Source of the DNA: UBA12077 sp963665525
GTDB taxonomy: Bacteria; Bacteroidota; Bacteroidia; Bacteroidales; UBA12077
Length of the DNA: 64,000 bases
Direction: 5' to 3'
Assembly: GCA_963665525.1 (NCBI GenBank)
Contig: OY762280.1
Span: forward strand, 3,100,001 to 3,164,000
Part shown: positions 28,100 through 38,267 of the stretch, in pieces
Layout: each line of letters begins with the position of its first letter
Numbering within the stretch: the first letter of the stretch is position 1
Translations under genes and position numbers: made by a program
The notes under the pieces: model-generated
The model's database searches: none
The model's input: only the letters and a program-made list of their open reading frames with translations
What the model was told of the DNA's origin: nothing

Positions 28100-28696
28100 A
28101 TGAATTTTCTAGCTCACATATATTTATCTGGTAATAATGATAATGTTAAAATTGGTAATTTCATTGGAGATTATGTTAAAGGAAAAGCTTTTCATATTTA
28201 TCCCGATGAAATTAAAAAAGGTATTCTTTTACATCGATTTATTGATTCATTTACCGATAAAAATACATACACTCTTGATGCTAAAAGGGTTTTTACACCA
28301 AAATACAGGAAATATTCAGGCATTGTAATTGATATCGTTTATGATCATTTTTTAGCGGCAAACTGGGATAAATATTCTTACGAACCACTTAAGGAATATA
28401 TTCACAATTTTCACGAATTATTATTACGTAATAATGATATGCTTCCTGCTGAAGTGCAAGAGTTTGTTCCAAGATTAATACAAAATGAGCGAATATATTC
28501 CTATAAAAATATTGAAGGAATCCGATCTGTTTTAAGTACAATGGCAAAATATACTTCTCTACCAGATCATGCAGACTTTGCAATCGAGGTATTAAAAGAT
28601 AACTACGAGTTTTTAAAACAAAATTTCTTTTTATTTTTTTATGATATTATATACTATATTAAAACAGTACATGATATTACTATTGAAGTAAATTAA
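28100..28696 (+). CDS. ACP phosphodiesterase (AcpH-like)
   Basis: 198 residues, the usual AcpH/DUF479 length. The family removes phosphopantetheine from acyl carrier protein. The N-terminal MNFLAHIYLSG..IGNFIGDYVKG segment, with the HxxxS and FxxD metal positions, is typical, as are GILLHRFIDSFTD and VIDIVYDHFLAANW. In vivo importance of this activity is uncertain. It appears monocistronic. Confidence 0.85.
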   Translation: MNFLAHIYLSGNNDNVKIGNFIGDYVKGKAFHIYPDEIKKGILLHRFIDSFTDKNTYTLDAKRVFTPKYRKYSGIVIDIVYDHFLAANWDKYSYEPLKEYIHNFHELLLRNNDMLPAEVQEFVPRLIQNERIYSYKNIEGIRSVLSTMAKYTSLPDHADFAIEVLKDNYEFLKQNFFLFFYDIIYYIKTVHDITIEVN

Positions 28697-28741
28697 TACT
28701 GTTTTAACATTGATTAACTTTTATTTCTGGTCTATTTTCAA

Positions 28742-28749
28742 TAATTTTG
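28742..28749 (+). promoter_or_regulatory. -7 box for the KamA-like gene
   Basis: TAATTTTG followed by C is an exact -7 match, about 110 bases before the start codon. Confidence 0.4.
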
Positions 28750-28759
28750 CAACTCCTGA

Positions 28760-28790
28760 AAATCTCCCTTATTATTCCTATTGGAGATTT
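28760..28790 (+). other. Leader hairpin upstream of the KamA-like gene
   Basis: AAATCTCC and GGAGATTT form an eight-pair stem around a 15-base loop, just downstream of the presumed transcription start. It could be a leader structure or a poor terminator of the preceding gene. Confidence 0.3.
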
Positions 28791-28857
28791 AAAAACTGCA
28801 ATCAAGTATAAAACCTTTTGCAGACTTTATTTTTGAATTATCAAATTGGTTAGAGAG

Positions 28858-31041
28858 ATGGTGCATTATTCAGCAGAAGAAAAAGTCCAAATTAGTCATA
28901 AATCAGAAAAAGTATTAAATCAAATACTTGAAGAAAATCCACGATTAAAAGAAATTCTTGAAAAATCAAATGATGATTCCGAAGTAAATAAAGCTATCAA
29001 AAATTGGGTTGAATCAGAACTGAAAAAAAGCGAGCTTGCCTATAAATATTACAAAAAAGAAGTATCAGGAAGAAAAGCTTTTGAAAAAATTAAATGGCAA
29101 GAAGTTGGAGCAATTAGAATTCTAGACTATATTGATAATACCAATGAAGTATATGTAGATCTAAATGTCCGAGGACAAAAAAGAACAAATACTCCTTTTA
29201 GAATTCTTTGGCTTGCCTATAAAAATGGTACTGGTGGAGGTAAATATTACTTTTTTGTTGACATGCTTGAATTATTCCGCCAATTCTCTGGTTTAAGAAA
29301 ACAAAAAACACCTTCTAAAGAACAAATTGAACAATGGATGGAAAAACATCCATCAGGATTGGATCAAGATATTATTGAAATTAGAAAGAATAACAAAAAA
29401 AGAATCATCAATATTATCATTGATATCATTGATTCTGGAAAGATCAAAAGTGTAAGATATTCTTTCGATCAGAAATTAAGTAAAAAAGAAAAAGTTAAGC
29501 TGGTAAATGAATGGTGGAGCACAAAATTGTTTCATTTAAAATTTGCAATTCGTTCCCCGGAACTTTTAAATCAAATGCTAGACTATTCTTTAAGTGCTGA
29601 AACCATGACAACCTTAAAGGAAGCTGAAGCTCAAGGGATACCTTTCTTTGTCAATCCTTATTATCTATCGTTACTTGATACTAATAAAAGAAAAAGAAGC
29701 TATGCTGATGAAGCTATCAGAGAGTATATTATTTACAGTAAAGAATTAATTCATGAATTCGGGCACATTGTTGCCTGGGAAAAAGAAGATATTGTTGAAC
29801 CAGGCAAGCCCAATGCTGCAGGTTGGATACTACCTTCCAAACATAATATACACAGGAGATATCCTGAAGTAGCTATTCTAATTCCCGACTCAATGGGTAG
29901 GGCTTGTGGAGGTTTATGTGCTTCTTGTCAACGTATGTATGATTTTCAACGAGGAAATCTCAATTTTGACTTAGATAAGCTTGAACCAACGGAGAAATGG
30001 CCGGCAAAACTTGAAAGGCTGCTAAAATATTACGAAGAGGATACTCAACTAAGAGATATTTTAATTACCGGAGGCGATGCTTTAATGAGCTCCGATAAAT
30101 CTTTACAAAAAATTCTTGATGCTGTGTATAATATGGCTCTTAGAAAAAAAGAGCGAAATGAAAGTCTTGAAAACGGAGAAAAAGTAGCAGAAATGTTAAG
30201 AGTACGACTTGGTACTCGTCTTCCGGTATATTTACCTCAGAGAATTACAAGTGAACTGATAAAAATTCTCTCTGACTTTAAGGAAAAAGCATCTAAAATA
30301 GGTATTCGACAATTTGTTATTCAAACTCATTTCGAATCGGCTATGGAAGTTACTCCTGAGGTCAAAGAAAGTATAGAAAAAATTGTAAATGCTGGATGGA
30401 CTATTACTAATCAGCATGTATTTACAGCTGCATCTTCGCGTCGTGGACACACCAATAAACTGCGCAAAGTTCTTAATGACATTGGAGTTATTACATATTA
30501 TACTTTCTCGGTGAAAGGATATATGGAAAATTATAACAATTTTGCAACCAATGCACGTGCTGTTCAAGAACAGTTAGAAGAAAAAAGGATCGGGAAAATA
30601 CCAAAAAAATATATTGAACTGATAAGAATGTATCCTTTGAATGCCAAAAATATGATTGATAATATTTCATATTTAAGAGAACGAGAAAACTTACCATTCT
30701 TAGCTACCGATAGAAATGTTATTAATTTACCCGGTGTTGGAAAAAGTCTTACATTCAGAACCATTGGAATAACCCGTCGAGGTCGAAGAATCTTAAAATT
30801 TGATCATGATTCTACCCGTAGTCATAGTCCGATCATTAATCAAATGGATGAAGTAATTATTGTAGAATCAAAACCTATTGGAGAATATTTAAGGCAACTT
30901 GAACGAATGGGTGAAAACAGCAAAGATTACGGGACTATTTGGGGTTATTCAATTGGAGAAACAGAAAGTAGATTCCCGGTATTTGAATACCCTAAATACA
31001 ACTTTGAAATTACTGATAAGTTTTCTAATCTCGAATTATAA
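28858..31041 (+). CDS. KamA-family radical SAM protein with a large N-terminal region
   Basis: 727 residues from ATG 28858; an in-frame TTG four codons earlier is possible. The radical SAM motif is C350-GGL-C354-AS-C357 (CxxxCxxC), followed by DILITGGDALMSSDKSL and QFVIQTHFESAMEVTP as in the lysine 2,3-aminomutase family. True KamA proteins are about 410-470 residues, so the first about 330 residues are extra; they are charged and helical. The PLP-binding lysine and substrate carboxylate residues cannot be assigned with confidence by eye, so the reaction is open: an aminomutase of unknown substrate is one possibility. Confidence 0.78.
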   Translation: MVHYSAEEKVQISHKSEKVLNQILEENPRLKEILEKSNDDSEVNKAIKNWVESELKKSELAYKYYKKEVSGRKAFEKIKWQEVGAIRILDYIDNTNEVYVDLNVRGQKRTNTPFRILWLAYKNGTGGGKYYFFVDMLELFRQFSGLRKQKTPSKEQIEQWMEKHPSGLDQDIIEIRKNNKKRIINIIIDIIDSGKIKSVRYSFDQKLSKKEKVKLVNEWWSTKLFHLKFAIRSPELLNQMLDYSLSAETMTTLKEAEAQGIPFFVNPYYLSLLDTNKRKRSYADEAIREYIIYSKELIHEFGHIVAWEKEDIVEPGKPNAAGWILPSKHNIHRRYPEVAILIPDSMGRACGGLCASCQRMYDFQRGNLNFDLDKLEPTEKWPAKLERLLKYYEEDTQLRDILITGGDALMSSDKSLQKILDAVYNMALRKKERNESLENGEKVAEMLRVRLGTRLPVYLPQRITSELIKILSDFKEKASKIGIRQFVIQTHFESAMEVTPEVKESIEKIVNAGWTITNQHVFTAASSRRGHTNKLRKVLNDIGVITYYTFSVKGYMENYNNFATNARAVQEQLEEKRIGKIPKKYIELIRMYPLNAKNMIDNISYLRERENLPFLATDRNVINLPGVGKSLTFRTIGITRRGRRILKFDHDSTRSHSPIINQMDEVIIVESKPIGEYLRQLERMGENSKDYGTIWGYSIGETESRFPVFEYPKYNFEITDKFSNLEL

Positions 31042-31048
31042 TTGATGC

Positions 31049-32473
31049 TTATTTAAGCAGCTCTAAGCGACTAGCATCTAACCTAAGGAATATAAAAAGC
31101 AAAATGGTAAATGCCCAAAGGGAAGAACCTCCATAGCTAAAAAATGGCAAAGGAATTCCTATAACAGGGACTAAACCTATTGTCATTCCTATATTTATTA
31201 CAATATGGAAAAACAATACTGAAACAACACCATAACCATAAATACGACTAAAAGCAGACCGCTGTCGCTCTGCAAGTCCAATTAACCGATATAAGAAGAA
31301 AATAAAGAGAGAAACTACGAATAGCGTTCCAATAAAGCCCCATTCTTCTCCTATGGTACAAAAAATAAAATCAGTACTTTGCTCTGGAACAAAATCAAAT
31401 TTTGTTTGTGTTCCCCTTAAGAAACCTTTCCCCGAAACCCCCCCAGAACCAATGGCAATTTTAGATTGATTTACATTGTACTCTACACCATAAGGGTCTG
31501 ACTCTAAACCAAGAACAACATTTATTCTTTTCTGCTGATGTGGTTCAAGAAAATTATTAAACACATAATCTACAGAATATGTAAAAACAATCGACCCTAA
31601 TAGAAAAACAAGTAATAACAGAACATTCCTAATTTTATATCGAATTGAAAGTATGATAAAAACAATACTTGAAAAGCCCAGAGAAATTAAAATGATATAA
31701 TAATACGACAAGCCCAACTTAAAAATTTCACTGACACCATATAAAATACCTGAGCTCAATACCAGAATCCCAAAACCAGCAGCAACAGACTTTAAACGTC
31801 GATTAAGAAACCAAAAGATGATAAATACAATTCCAATCGATAATAAAATGATTATAAGCTTTTCAAGTACAAGAGCAAGAATAAATAATACTACTACAAA
31901 TAATCCCAGCAACAATATACTTTCCGAAATTCCTTCGCGATATAAAACAACAATAAACGCAAAGTATACCAAAGCTGATCCGGTATCATTTTGCAATAAA
32001 ATAAGTAATGAAGGTAATAATATGATAGCAGCAACTCTTAAATAAGTCTTAAAGTTATTTATCTGAACATTATACGAACTTAAATAACGTGCTATTGCTA
32101 ATGCTGTCGCAATCTTAGCAAACTCAGCTGGTTGAATTCGGAAACTTCCTATTTCGAACCATGATGTCGCACCGTGCACTTTTGTTCCAAAAATTAAAAC
32201 AGCAATAAGCAAAAAGATCATAATCCCGTAAACAAGAAATGCAAAATAAGAATAAAAATTGATGTCAATAATGAAGATAACAAAAGCAAGCACAAATGCT
32301 GCAGCAATCCATATAAGCTGTTTACCATATCGCTGCGAAAAATCAAAAATATTTTGATGATCTTCATTATATACCGCTGCATAAATATTTATCCATCCAA
32401 GTATTACAAGGATAAAATACATAGTGACTGTTAACCAGTCTATATTAGTCCATATGTTTATCCTTCTCTGCAT
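31049..32473 (-). CDS. rodA: Rod shape-determining SEDS glycosyltransferase RodA
   Basis: 474 residues with about ten to twelve membrane helices. RodA polymerises lipid II during lateral wall growth, paired with PBP2. SEDS motifs appear in FEIGSFRIQPAEFAKIATALAIARYLS and FSYGGSSLWA near the end. It is longer than the E. coli protein (370), with extra helices in the middle (about 185-300). It overlaps the PBP2 gene by 29 bases, which ties translation of the two partners together. Confidence 0.95.
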   Translation of the reverse strand: MQRRINIWTNIDWLTVTMYFILVILGWINIYAAVYNEDHQNIFDFSQRYGKQLIWIAAAFVLAFVIFIIDINFYSYFAFLVYGIMIFLLIAVLIFGTKVHGATSWFEIGSFRIQPAEFAKIATALAIARYLSSYNVQINNFKTYLRVAAIILLPSLLILLQNDTGSALVYFAFIVVLYREGISESILLLGLFVVVLFILALVLEKLIIILLSIGIVFIIFWFLNRRLKSVAAGFGILVLSSGILYGVSEIFKLGLSYYYIILISLGFSSIVFIILSIRYKIRNVLLLLVFLLGSIVFTYSVDYVFNNFLEPHQQKRINVVLGLESDPYGVEYNVNQSKIAIGSGGVSGKGFLRGTQTKFDFVPEQSTDFIFCTIGEEWGFIGTLFVVSLFIFFLYRLIGLAERQRSAFSRIYGYGVVSVLFFHIVINIGMTIGLVPVIGIPLPFFSYGGSSLWAFTILLFIFLRLDASRLELLK

Positions 32474-34301
32474 TATTATAATTTATTTCTGCATTTAAAA
32501 TATATTGTTCCCACCAGGGAACTGAAATTGAATCGTTCAGATATTTTTCAATCATCAATTTAGCTGTTGGAGCAGCCCAGGTTCCTCCAAATCCCCCATT
32601 TTCGATATATACTGCTATGGCAATTTTAGGATCATCTTTGGGAGCAAAAGCTACAAAAATGGAATGATCCTCACCATGTGGATTCTCTGCTGTACCTGTT
32701 TTGCCACAAATATCAATGCCGGGAGTTTTTGCTCTCCATGCAGTACTTCCTGTGCCTGGTTCTCCATTTACTGCCAAATACATTCCTTCAATAACTAGGT
32801 TAAAATAACTGGAATCGATTTTTGTTAGATGCTTTTCATAGAAACGCTCATCCAACTTATAATCACCTTCAATTTCTTTCACAATATGAGGAATATAATA
32901 ATATCCTCTATTGGCTATTGCAGCTGTCATATTAGCCATTTGTAAAGGCGTTGTTCCTAATTCTCCCTGTCCTATCGACATAGAAATAAGTTGTTGCCAA
33001 CGCCAGCGACTTTCTCCATAAACACGGTCGTAAAGCTCTTTTGTTGGAGTAATACCTTTTAACTCATTTGGGAAATCACTATTTAACTTATTTCCAAAAC
33101 CAAAAGACTTTATATAAGCTAACCACGCATCGAATGCTTCGCGAATACTCGGATATGATCCATTGGTTAAGATATCTCTAAAAACATTACAGTAGTATGT
33201 ATTACAAGAAACTTTAATTGACTCAACTAAATCTGTTGGTGAAGTATGAATATGACATCCTAATCGTTGATTTCTTCCATAAAAGAAACCACCATAACAT
33301 TCATACTCAGTGGAAGGTCTTACTACACCTTCTTGTAATCCAACCAAAGCATTAATAATTTTAAAAGTCGACCCTGGAGGATACTGTGCCATTAATGCTC
33401 TATTAAACAATGGTTTTAAAGTATCTGACAATAATGTTACATAATTCTTAGTTCTTATCCGTCCAACCAATAAATCAGGATTGTAAGTTGGTGAAGATAC
33501 CAGAGACAATACCTCGCCTGTTTTGGGTTCTATAGCAACAATACTTCCTATCTTGTTCTTCATCAATTTCTCACCATAAGCCTGTAAGTCCACATCTATG
33601 GTAGAAATTATATTGGCTCCCACTTCTGCTTTCTTATCTAACCTTCCATTAGCATAGGTTCCTTTAATTCGATTATGCACATCAACCAGGAATACATTTA
33701 CTCCTTTTTTACCTCTTAAGTATTCCTCATATGATTGCTCAATACCACTAATTCCAACATAATCACCTGATTTATAATACTCATCATTTTCAATGATCTT
33801 ATCGTTTACTTCACCAACATAACCAAGAAGATGTGCCCCATTTTCAGTTGTGTATTTACGCAGTGTGCGAGCCTGAACAAAAAAGCCTGGATACTTATAT
33901 AACTTCTCTTGTAATTTAGCATAAGTTTTAGAAGATACTTGTTTTAAAAAAATAGATGAATTGTAGTACGAATAATCTTTTGCTTTTTCTATTCCTTCAA
34001 TTACATAATCTTTAGTAATATTTAAAACCTCGCAAAACTCTGTGGTATCAAATGCTTGTAGCTGTTGTGGAACAAGCATTAAATCATATGCTGCCTCATT
34101 ATAAACTAAGAGTTTACCTTCTCTATCAAAAATTAATCCTCTTGCTGGAAACTGTGTTACATAGCGAAGAACATTACTACTTGCAGTTACTTTATAAGTA
34201 TTATCAACAACCTGAAGTATGAAAAGTTTAATAATATATACTAATCCAACAAGGATTATAATAAAGCGAATAATATGTCTTCTGTTTGCAAAAGAATCCA
34301 C
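32445..34301 (-). CDS. mrdA: Penicillin-binding protein 2
   Basis: 618 residues: a membrane anchor at about 9-31, a pedestal/dimerisation domain, then the transpeptidase. The active-site motifs are Ser311-TF-Lys314 (in PPGSTFKIINAL), the SCN triad in KVSCNTYYCN and KTGTAENPHG. It cross-links the glycan made by RodA. The order mreB-mreC-mreD-PBP2-rodA is the elongation-complex operon. Confidence 0.95.
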   Translation of the reverse strand: MDSFANRRHIIRFIIILVGLVYIIKLFILQVVDNTYKVTASSNVLRYVTQFPARGLIFDREGKLLVYNEAAYDLMLVPQQLQAFDTTEFCEVLNITKDYVIEGIEKAKDYSYYNSSIFLKQVSSKTYAKLQEKLYKYPGFFVQARTLRKYTTENGAHLLGYVGEVNDKIIENDEYYKSGDYVGISGIEQSYEEYLRGKKGVNVFLVDVHNRIKGTYANGRLDKKAEVGANIISTIDVDLQAYGEKLMKNKIGSIVAIEPKTGEVLSLVSSPTYNPDLLVGRIRTKNYVTLLSDTLKPLFNRALMAQYPPGSTFKIINALVGLQEGVVRPSTEYECYGGFFYGRNQRLGCHIHTSPTDLVESIKVSCNTYYCNVFRDILTNGSYPSIREAFDAWLAYIKSFGFGNKLNSDFPNELKGITPTKELYDRVYGESRWRWQQLISMSIGQGELGTTPLQMANMTAAIANRGYYYIPHIVKEIEGDYKLDERFYEKHLTKIDSSYFNLVIEGMYLAVNGEPGTGSTAWRAKTPGIDICGKTGTAENPHGEDHSIFVAFAPKDDPKIAIAVYIENGGFGGTWAAPTAKLMIEKYLNDSISVPWWEQYILNAEINYNNAEKDKHMD

Positions 34302-34326
34302 TACAAAGCTAATATATGATTAATAC

Positions 34327-34839
34327 TTACCGGACATCTTTCCGGTAAAAATATTGACTAATTAATACTATAATAATCGTAAATATAGAACTTAATATAA
34401 CTCTTATGAAAGTTGCAAAAAAATAAGAAAATCTAAATACTTCAATGTAAAACAAAAAGAAATGATGTAACAATATCAATATTGTTGAATACTTTAAAAA
34501 CCAGTTAATCCCATAATATCTCAACTGCGGTAAAGTTTCTGATTCATATCCATCTCGAGGTGAAATAATTTTCAATACATAAGGTCTTGCAAATGCCATA
34601 AAAACAGTTGCAGAACTATGCATTCCGAGCGTACTTGAAAATAAATCAATGGTTATTCCAAGAGCAAAAGCCAGAACCAATAAAAACCATTTGGGAGTCT
34701 CGAAAGGCAATATTAAAATAAACAGTACATAAATATATGGATTAATAAAACCACTAAACTGGATATTATTAAGAATAAATACCTGTAAAAAAACAAGTAC
34801 TAAAAAAACAATCAAGTATCGTGGAATTAATTTAATCAT
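34327..34839 (-). CDS. mreD: Rod shape-determining protein MreD
   Basis: 170 residues with about five membrane helices and no soluble domain, as for MreD. Identification rests on size, topology and place between mreC (8-base overlap) and the PBP2 gene. Confidence 0.88.
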   Translation of the reverse strand: MIKLIPRYLIVFLVLVFLQVFILNNIQFSGFINPYIYVLFILILPFETPKWFLLVLAFALGITIDLFSSTLGMHSSATVFMAFARPYVLKIISPRDGYESETLPQLRYYGINWFLKYSTILILLHHFFLFYIEVFRFSYFFATFIRVILSSIFTIIIVLISQYFYRKDVR

Positions 34840-35662
34840 TTTTTTCTGTCTGGTTTTCTAGTTCTAAAATCTCTGTTTGAAGCAGGTTGCCTATAACATT
34901 CACATTATCTAGACTCTTAAAGTCAGTTGATAATTGAACCGCTATTTCATAAAAGCTTCCTCCCTTTTCTTTAAATTCTGTAATGTATCCAATGAGAATT
35001 CCTTCTGGGAAAATCGATGAAAACCCACTTGTAATAATTGTATCTCCCACCTGAATGTCAGCATGCAATGGTATTTCGCTTAGAGTTGCCGACTGATAAT
35101 CTTCCCCATTCCAGTTTAAGGAGCCAAAATATCCATTTTTCTGAACCTTAGAACTTATTCTAAGATCAAGGTTCAAAATTGAAATAACTGTTGAGTAATT
35201 TTTAGAAACTCCTTTTACAACACCAACAATACTGCCATTAGAAACAACTGCCATTTCTGGTCTTAAACCTTGCAAGCTACCTTTATTAATTGTTAGAAAA
35301 TTATGTTTTTTATTGATTGAATTGTTAATTATCCTAGCAGAAGTATATCTATATCGTTGGTTAAAAATAGTATCATTGACAGATCGAAAAAATATTTCAT
35401 CCGATTTGTAGGTTGATTCAATAATATTTAACAAACGATTATTTTCTTCTGCTAAACGATTATTTTCTTCTGCTAAAGATAGATATTGTTTAAGGTTTGT
35501 TGATTTAGTATATAATTTACCAGCAATCTGACGAGTGCTATTTATAAACTTAGCTCTGTGAAAATTATTTTTATTTACTAATAAAAAAAACGAAAAAACT
35601 TCAATAAGGATAAATAGAATTAAAAAATGAATACGTATTAAAAAATTAAGTAAACTTCTCAT
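34832..35662 (-). CDS. mreC: Rod shape-determining protein MreC
   Basis: 276 residues: one N-terminal membrane helix (about 9-29), a periplasmic coiled coil (about 60-85) and two beta-barrel domains with VSNGSIVGVVKGVSKNYSTV and TIITSGFSSIFPEGI. MreC links MreB to PBP2. The coiled coil holds an exact repeat, LAEENNR twice in a row, from a 21-base tandem duplication (see separate entry). Confidence 0.93.
   Translation of the reverse strand: MRSLLNFLIRIHFLILFILIEVFSFFLLVNKNNFHRAKFINSTRQIAGKLYTKSTNLKQYLSLAEENNRLAEENNRLLNIIESTYKSDEIFFRSVNDTIFNQRYRYTSARIINNSINKKHNFLTINKGSLQGLRPEMAVVSNGSIVGVVKGVSKNYSTVISILNLDLRISSKVQKNGYFGSLNWNGEDYQSATLSEIPLHADIQVGDTIITSGFSSIFPEGILIGYITEFKEKGGSFYEIAVQLSTDFKSLDNVNVIGNLLQTEILELENQTEKND
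35428..35475 (-). repeat. 21-base tandem repeat inside mreC
   Basis: TTATTTTCTTCTGCTAAACGA is present twice in succession on the plus strand, with a third partial copy. It encodes the doubled LAEENNR unit of the coiled coil and stays in frame. Confidence 0.8.
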
Positions 35663-35682
35663 ATTCTATAATCCTATCTATC

Positions 35683-36705
35683 TTATCGCATTAAGAATGT
35701 AAGTTTATCGGCATTTTTAAGTGCTATTCCTGTACCTCTAGCTACAGCATGTAATGGATCTTCTGCAACACGGAACTGAATACCTATTTTGTCGGTTAAT
35801 CGTTTATCTAAACCACGCATTAAAGCACCACCTCCTGCTAAATAAATTCCATCATTGACAATATCAGCATACAACTCCGGAGGTGTTTGTTCTAATACTC
35901 CAAGTATTGCTGTTTCTACTTTTGAAATTGATTTATCTAAACAGTGAGCAATTTCCTGGTAAGAAACAGGAATTTCAACTGGCATTGCAGTCATTAAGTT
36001 TGGTCCTCGAACAACGAAATCTTCTGGTGGATTTTCAAGTTCAGCCAAACAAGAACCTACATTGATTTTGATCTCTTCAGCAGTTCTTTCTCCAATTTTA
36101 ATATTATGTTGGTGGCGCATGTAAGCCTGAATGTCTGCAGTAAAAGCATCACCGGCAATACGAATAGATTTATTACTTACAATACCTCCAAGAGCAATTA
36201 CAGCAACTTCTGTTGTTCCCCCTCCGATATCCACAACCATACTCCCTTTAGGTTCTTCAACATCGATTCCCATTCCTATTGCTGCTGCCATAGGTTCATA
36301 GATCATATATACATCACGTCCTCCTGCATGCTCTGATGAATCACGTACGGCACGCATTTCAACCTCAGTACTACCAGATGGAATACAAACTACTAATCTT
36401 AACGAAGGAGCAAATAACTGATGTTTATTGTTTATCATTTTTATCATCCCACGTATCATTTGTTCAGCCGCATTAAAATCGGCAATCACACCATCTTTCA
36501 AAGGCCTGATTGTGCGGATATTTACATGCGTTTTGCCATGCATTTGACGTGCTTTTTTCCCTATTGCTACTAGCTTACTTGTACTCTGTTCTACAGCAAC
36601 AATTGAAGGTTCGTCAACTACAATCTTATCATTATGGATTATAATGGTATTTGCAGTACCTAAATCCATTGCCAGTTCTTGAGTAAAAAATGAAAACAAT
36701 CCCAT
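35683..36705 (-). CDS. mreB: Rod shape-determining protein MreB
   Basis: 340 residues, an actin homologue that guides lateral wall synthesis. The phosphate loops are LGTANTIII at the N-terminus and DIGGGTTEVAVI, and the adenosine motif is IYLAGGGALMRGLD. It heads the shape operon, 35 bases after purH. Confidence 0.96.
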   Translation of the reverse strand: MGLFSFFTQELAMDLGTANTIIIHNDKIVVDEPSIVAVEQSTSKLVAIGKKARQMHGKTHVNIRTIRPLKDGVIADFNAAEQMIRGMIKMINNKHQLFAPSLRLVVCIPSGSTEVEMRAVRDSSEHAGGRDVYMIYEPMAAAIGMGIDVEEPKGSMVVDIGGGTTEVAVIALGGIVSNKSIRIAGDAFTADIQAYMRHQHNIKIGERTAEEIKINVGSCLAELENPPEDFVVRGPNLMTAMPVEIPVSYQEIAHCLDKSISKVETAILGVLEQTPPELYADIVNDGIYLAGGGALMRGLDKRLTDKIGIQFRVAEDPLHAVARGTGIALKNADKLTFLMR

Positions 36706-36740
36706 TATGCTATCTTATATTAAATTAATCTTTTATTTTA

Positions 36741-38267
36741 TTAATGTTTAAAATGTCGTGTCCCTGTAAATACCATTGCCATATCATGTTTGTTACAATA
36801 ATCAATCGACTCATTGTCCCTTACTGATCCTCCTGGTTGAATAACAGAAGTAATGCCTGCTTCATTTGCAATTTGAACAGAATCAGCAAATGGAAAGAAT
36901 GCATCGGATGCCATTACTGCACCATTTAAATCAAAATCGAAACTATTTGCTTTTGTTATAGCTTGCTTAAGTGCATCAACACGAGATGTTTGACCAACAC
37001 CACTTGCACACAACTGCTTATTCTTTGCTAATACAATGGTATTCGATTTTGAATGCTTTACTAATTTATTTGCAAATAACAAATCTTCAATTTCTTCTTT
37101 TGTTGGTGCTTTTTTAGTGGCTGTACTTAAATCTTCAGCTATTTCCATTTTTAAATCTCTGTCTTGAACTAATGCTCCATTTAACATGGATCTATATTGA
37201 GATTTTGGAAAATCAAACATCTTCTGAATCAAAATAATTCTGTTTTTCTTTTTCTTTAAAACTTCCAAAGCATCATTAGCATACGAAGGAGCAATAATCA
37301 CCTCGAAAAAGATTTTATCAATTTCGATAGCCGTTTGCATATCAATTTCTTTATTGGTGATAAGTATTCCTCCGAATGCAGAAACAGGATCTCCTGCTAA
37401 AGCATCGTTCCAAGCATCAACCAGCTTTTCTCTTGAAGCTATTCCACAAGCATTGTTGTGTTTTAAAACTGCGAAAGTAGTTTCGTCAAATTCAGCTATT
37501 AACTGAACTGCTGCTTCAATATCTAATAAGTTATTATACGATATTTGTTTCCCGTGTAGTTGATCAAACACATCATCCAGGTTTCCGTGGAAGAATCCCT
37601 TTTGGTGTGGATTTTCTCCATACCTTAACTCTGTTCCTGCCATAGAACTTTGTTTCAATGCAGGAATGTTAAAGTCAGAGTTAAAATAATTAAAAATCGC
37701 TGTATCGTAATGCGATGATACATTAAATGCATCTAACGCAAATTTCTTTCGGTCTTCAATAGTAGTTTCTCCGTTCTTTTCTTCCAATAAAGAAAGTAAA
37801 TCTTGATATTGATCTTTTGAAGGAATAATTAAAGTATCCTTAAAATTCTTAGCAGTAGCACGAATTAAAGAAATCCCTCCAATATCAATTTTTTCAATAA
37901 TATCTTGTTCGCTAGCTCCTGAAGCTACCGTTTTTTCGAATGGATATAAATCAACAATTACCAAATCAATTTCCGGGATCTGATATTTTTCAAGATGCTC
38001 TTTATCCGAATCATTATCTCTTCTTGCTAAAATACCTCCAAATACTTTTGGATGTAATGTTTTTACTCTTCCTCCTAAAATTGAAGGATAATCTGTAATA
38101 TCTTCAACAGCCGTAACTTCAACTTCAAGTTTCTCTATAAACTCTTTTGTCCCACCAGTAGAATAAATTTTTACATTTAAACTATCTAATTTTTTAATAA
38201 TTGGTTCAAGATTTCCTTTATCGAAAACTGAAATCAATGCTGAATTAATTCGCTTCAAATTGCTCAT
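36741..38267 (-). CDS. purH: Bifunctional AICAR transformylase/IMP cyclohydrolase
   Basis: 508 residues. The N-terminal MGS-like domain (about 1-150, with SVFDKGNLEPI, STGGTKEFIE and RVKTLHPKVFGG) closes the ring to IMP; the rest formylates AICAR, with LRYGENPHQKG and FAVLKHNNACGIA. Together with purE and hpt the window holds three purine genes. It precedes mreB in the same direction with a 35-base gap. Confidence 0.96.
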   Translation of the reverse strand: MSNLKRINSALISVFDKGNLEPIIKKLDSLNVKIYSTGGTKEFIEKLEVEVTAVEDITDYPSILGGRVKTLHPKVFGGILARRDNDSDKEHLEKYQIPEIDLVIVDLYPFEKTVASGASEQDIIEKIDIGGISLIRATAKNFKDTLIIPSKDQYQDLLSLLEEKNGETTIEDRKKFALDAFNVSSHYDTAIFNYFNSDFNIPALKQSSMAGTELRYGENPHQKGFFHGNLDDVFDQLHGKQISYNNLLDIEAAVQLIAEFDETTFAVLKHNNACGIASREKLVDAWNDALAGDPVSAFGGILITNKEIDMQTAIEIDKIFFEVIIAPSYANDALEVLKKKKNRIILIQKMFDFPKSQYRSMLNGALVQDRDLKMEIAEDLSTATKKAPTKEEIEDLLFANKLVKHSKSNTIVLAKNKQLCASGVGQTSRVDALKQAITKANSFDFDLNGAVMASDAFFPFADSVQIANEAGITSVIQPGGSVRDNESIDYCNKHDMAMVFTGTRHFKH

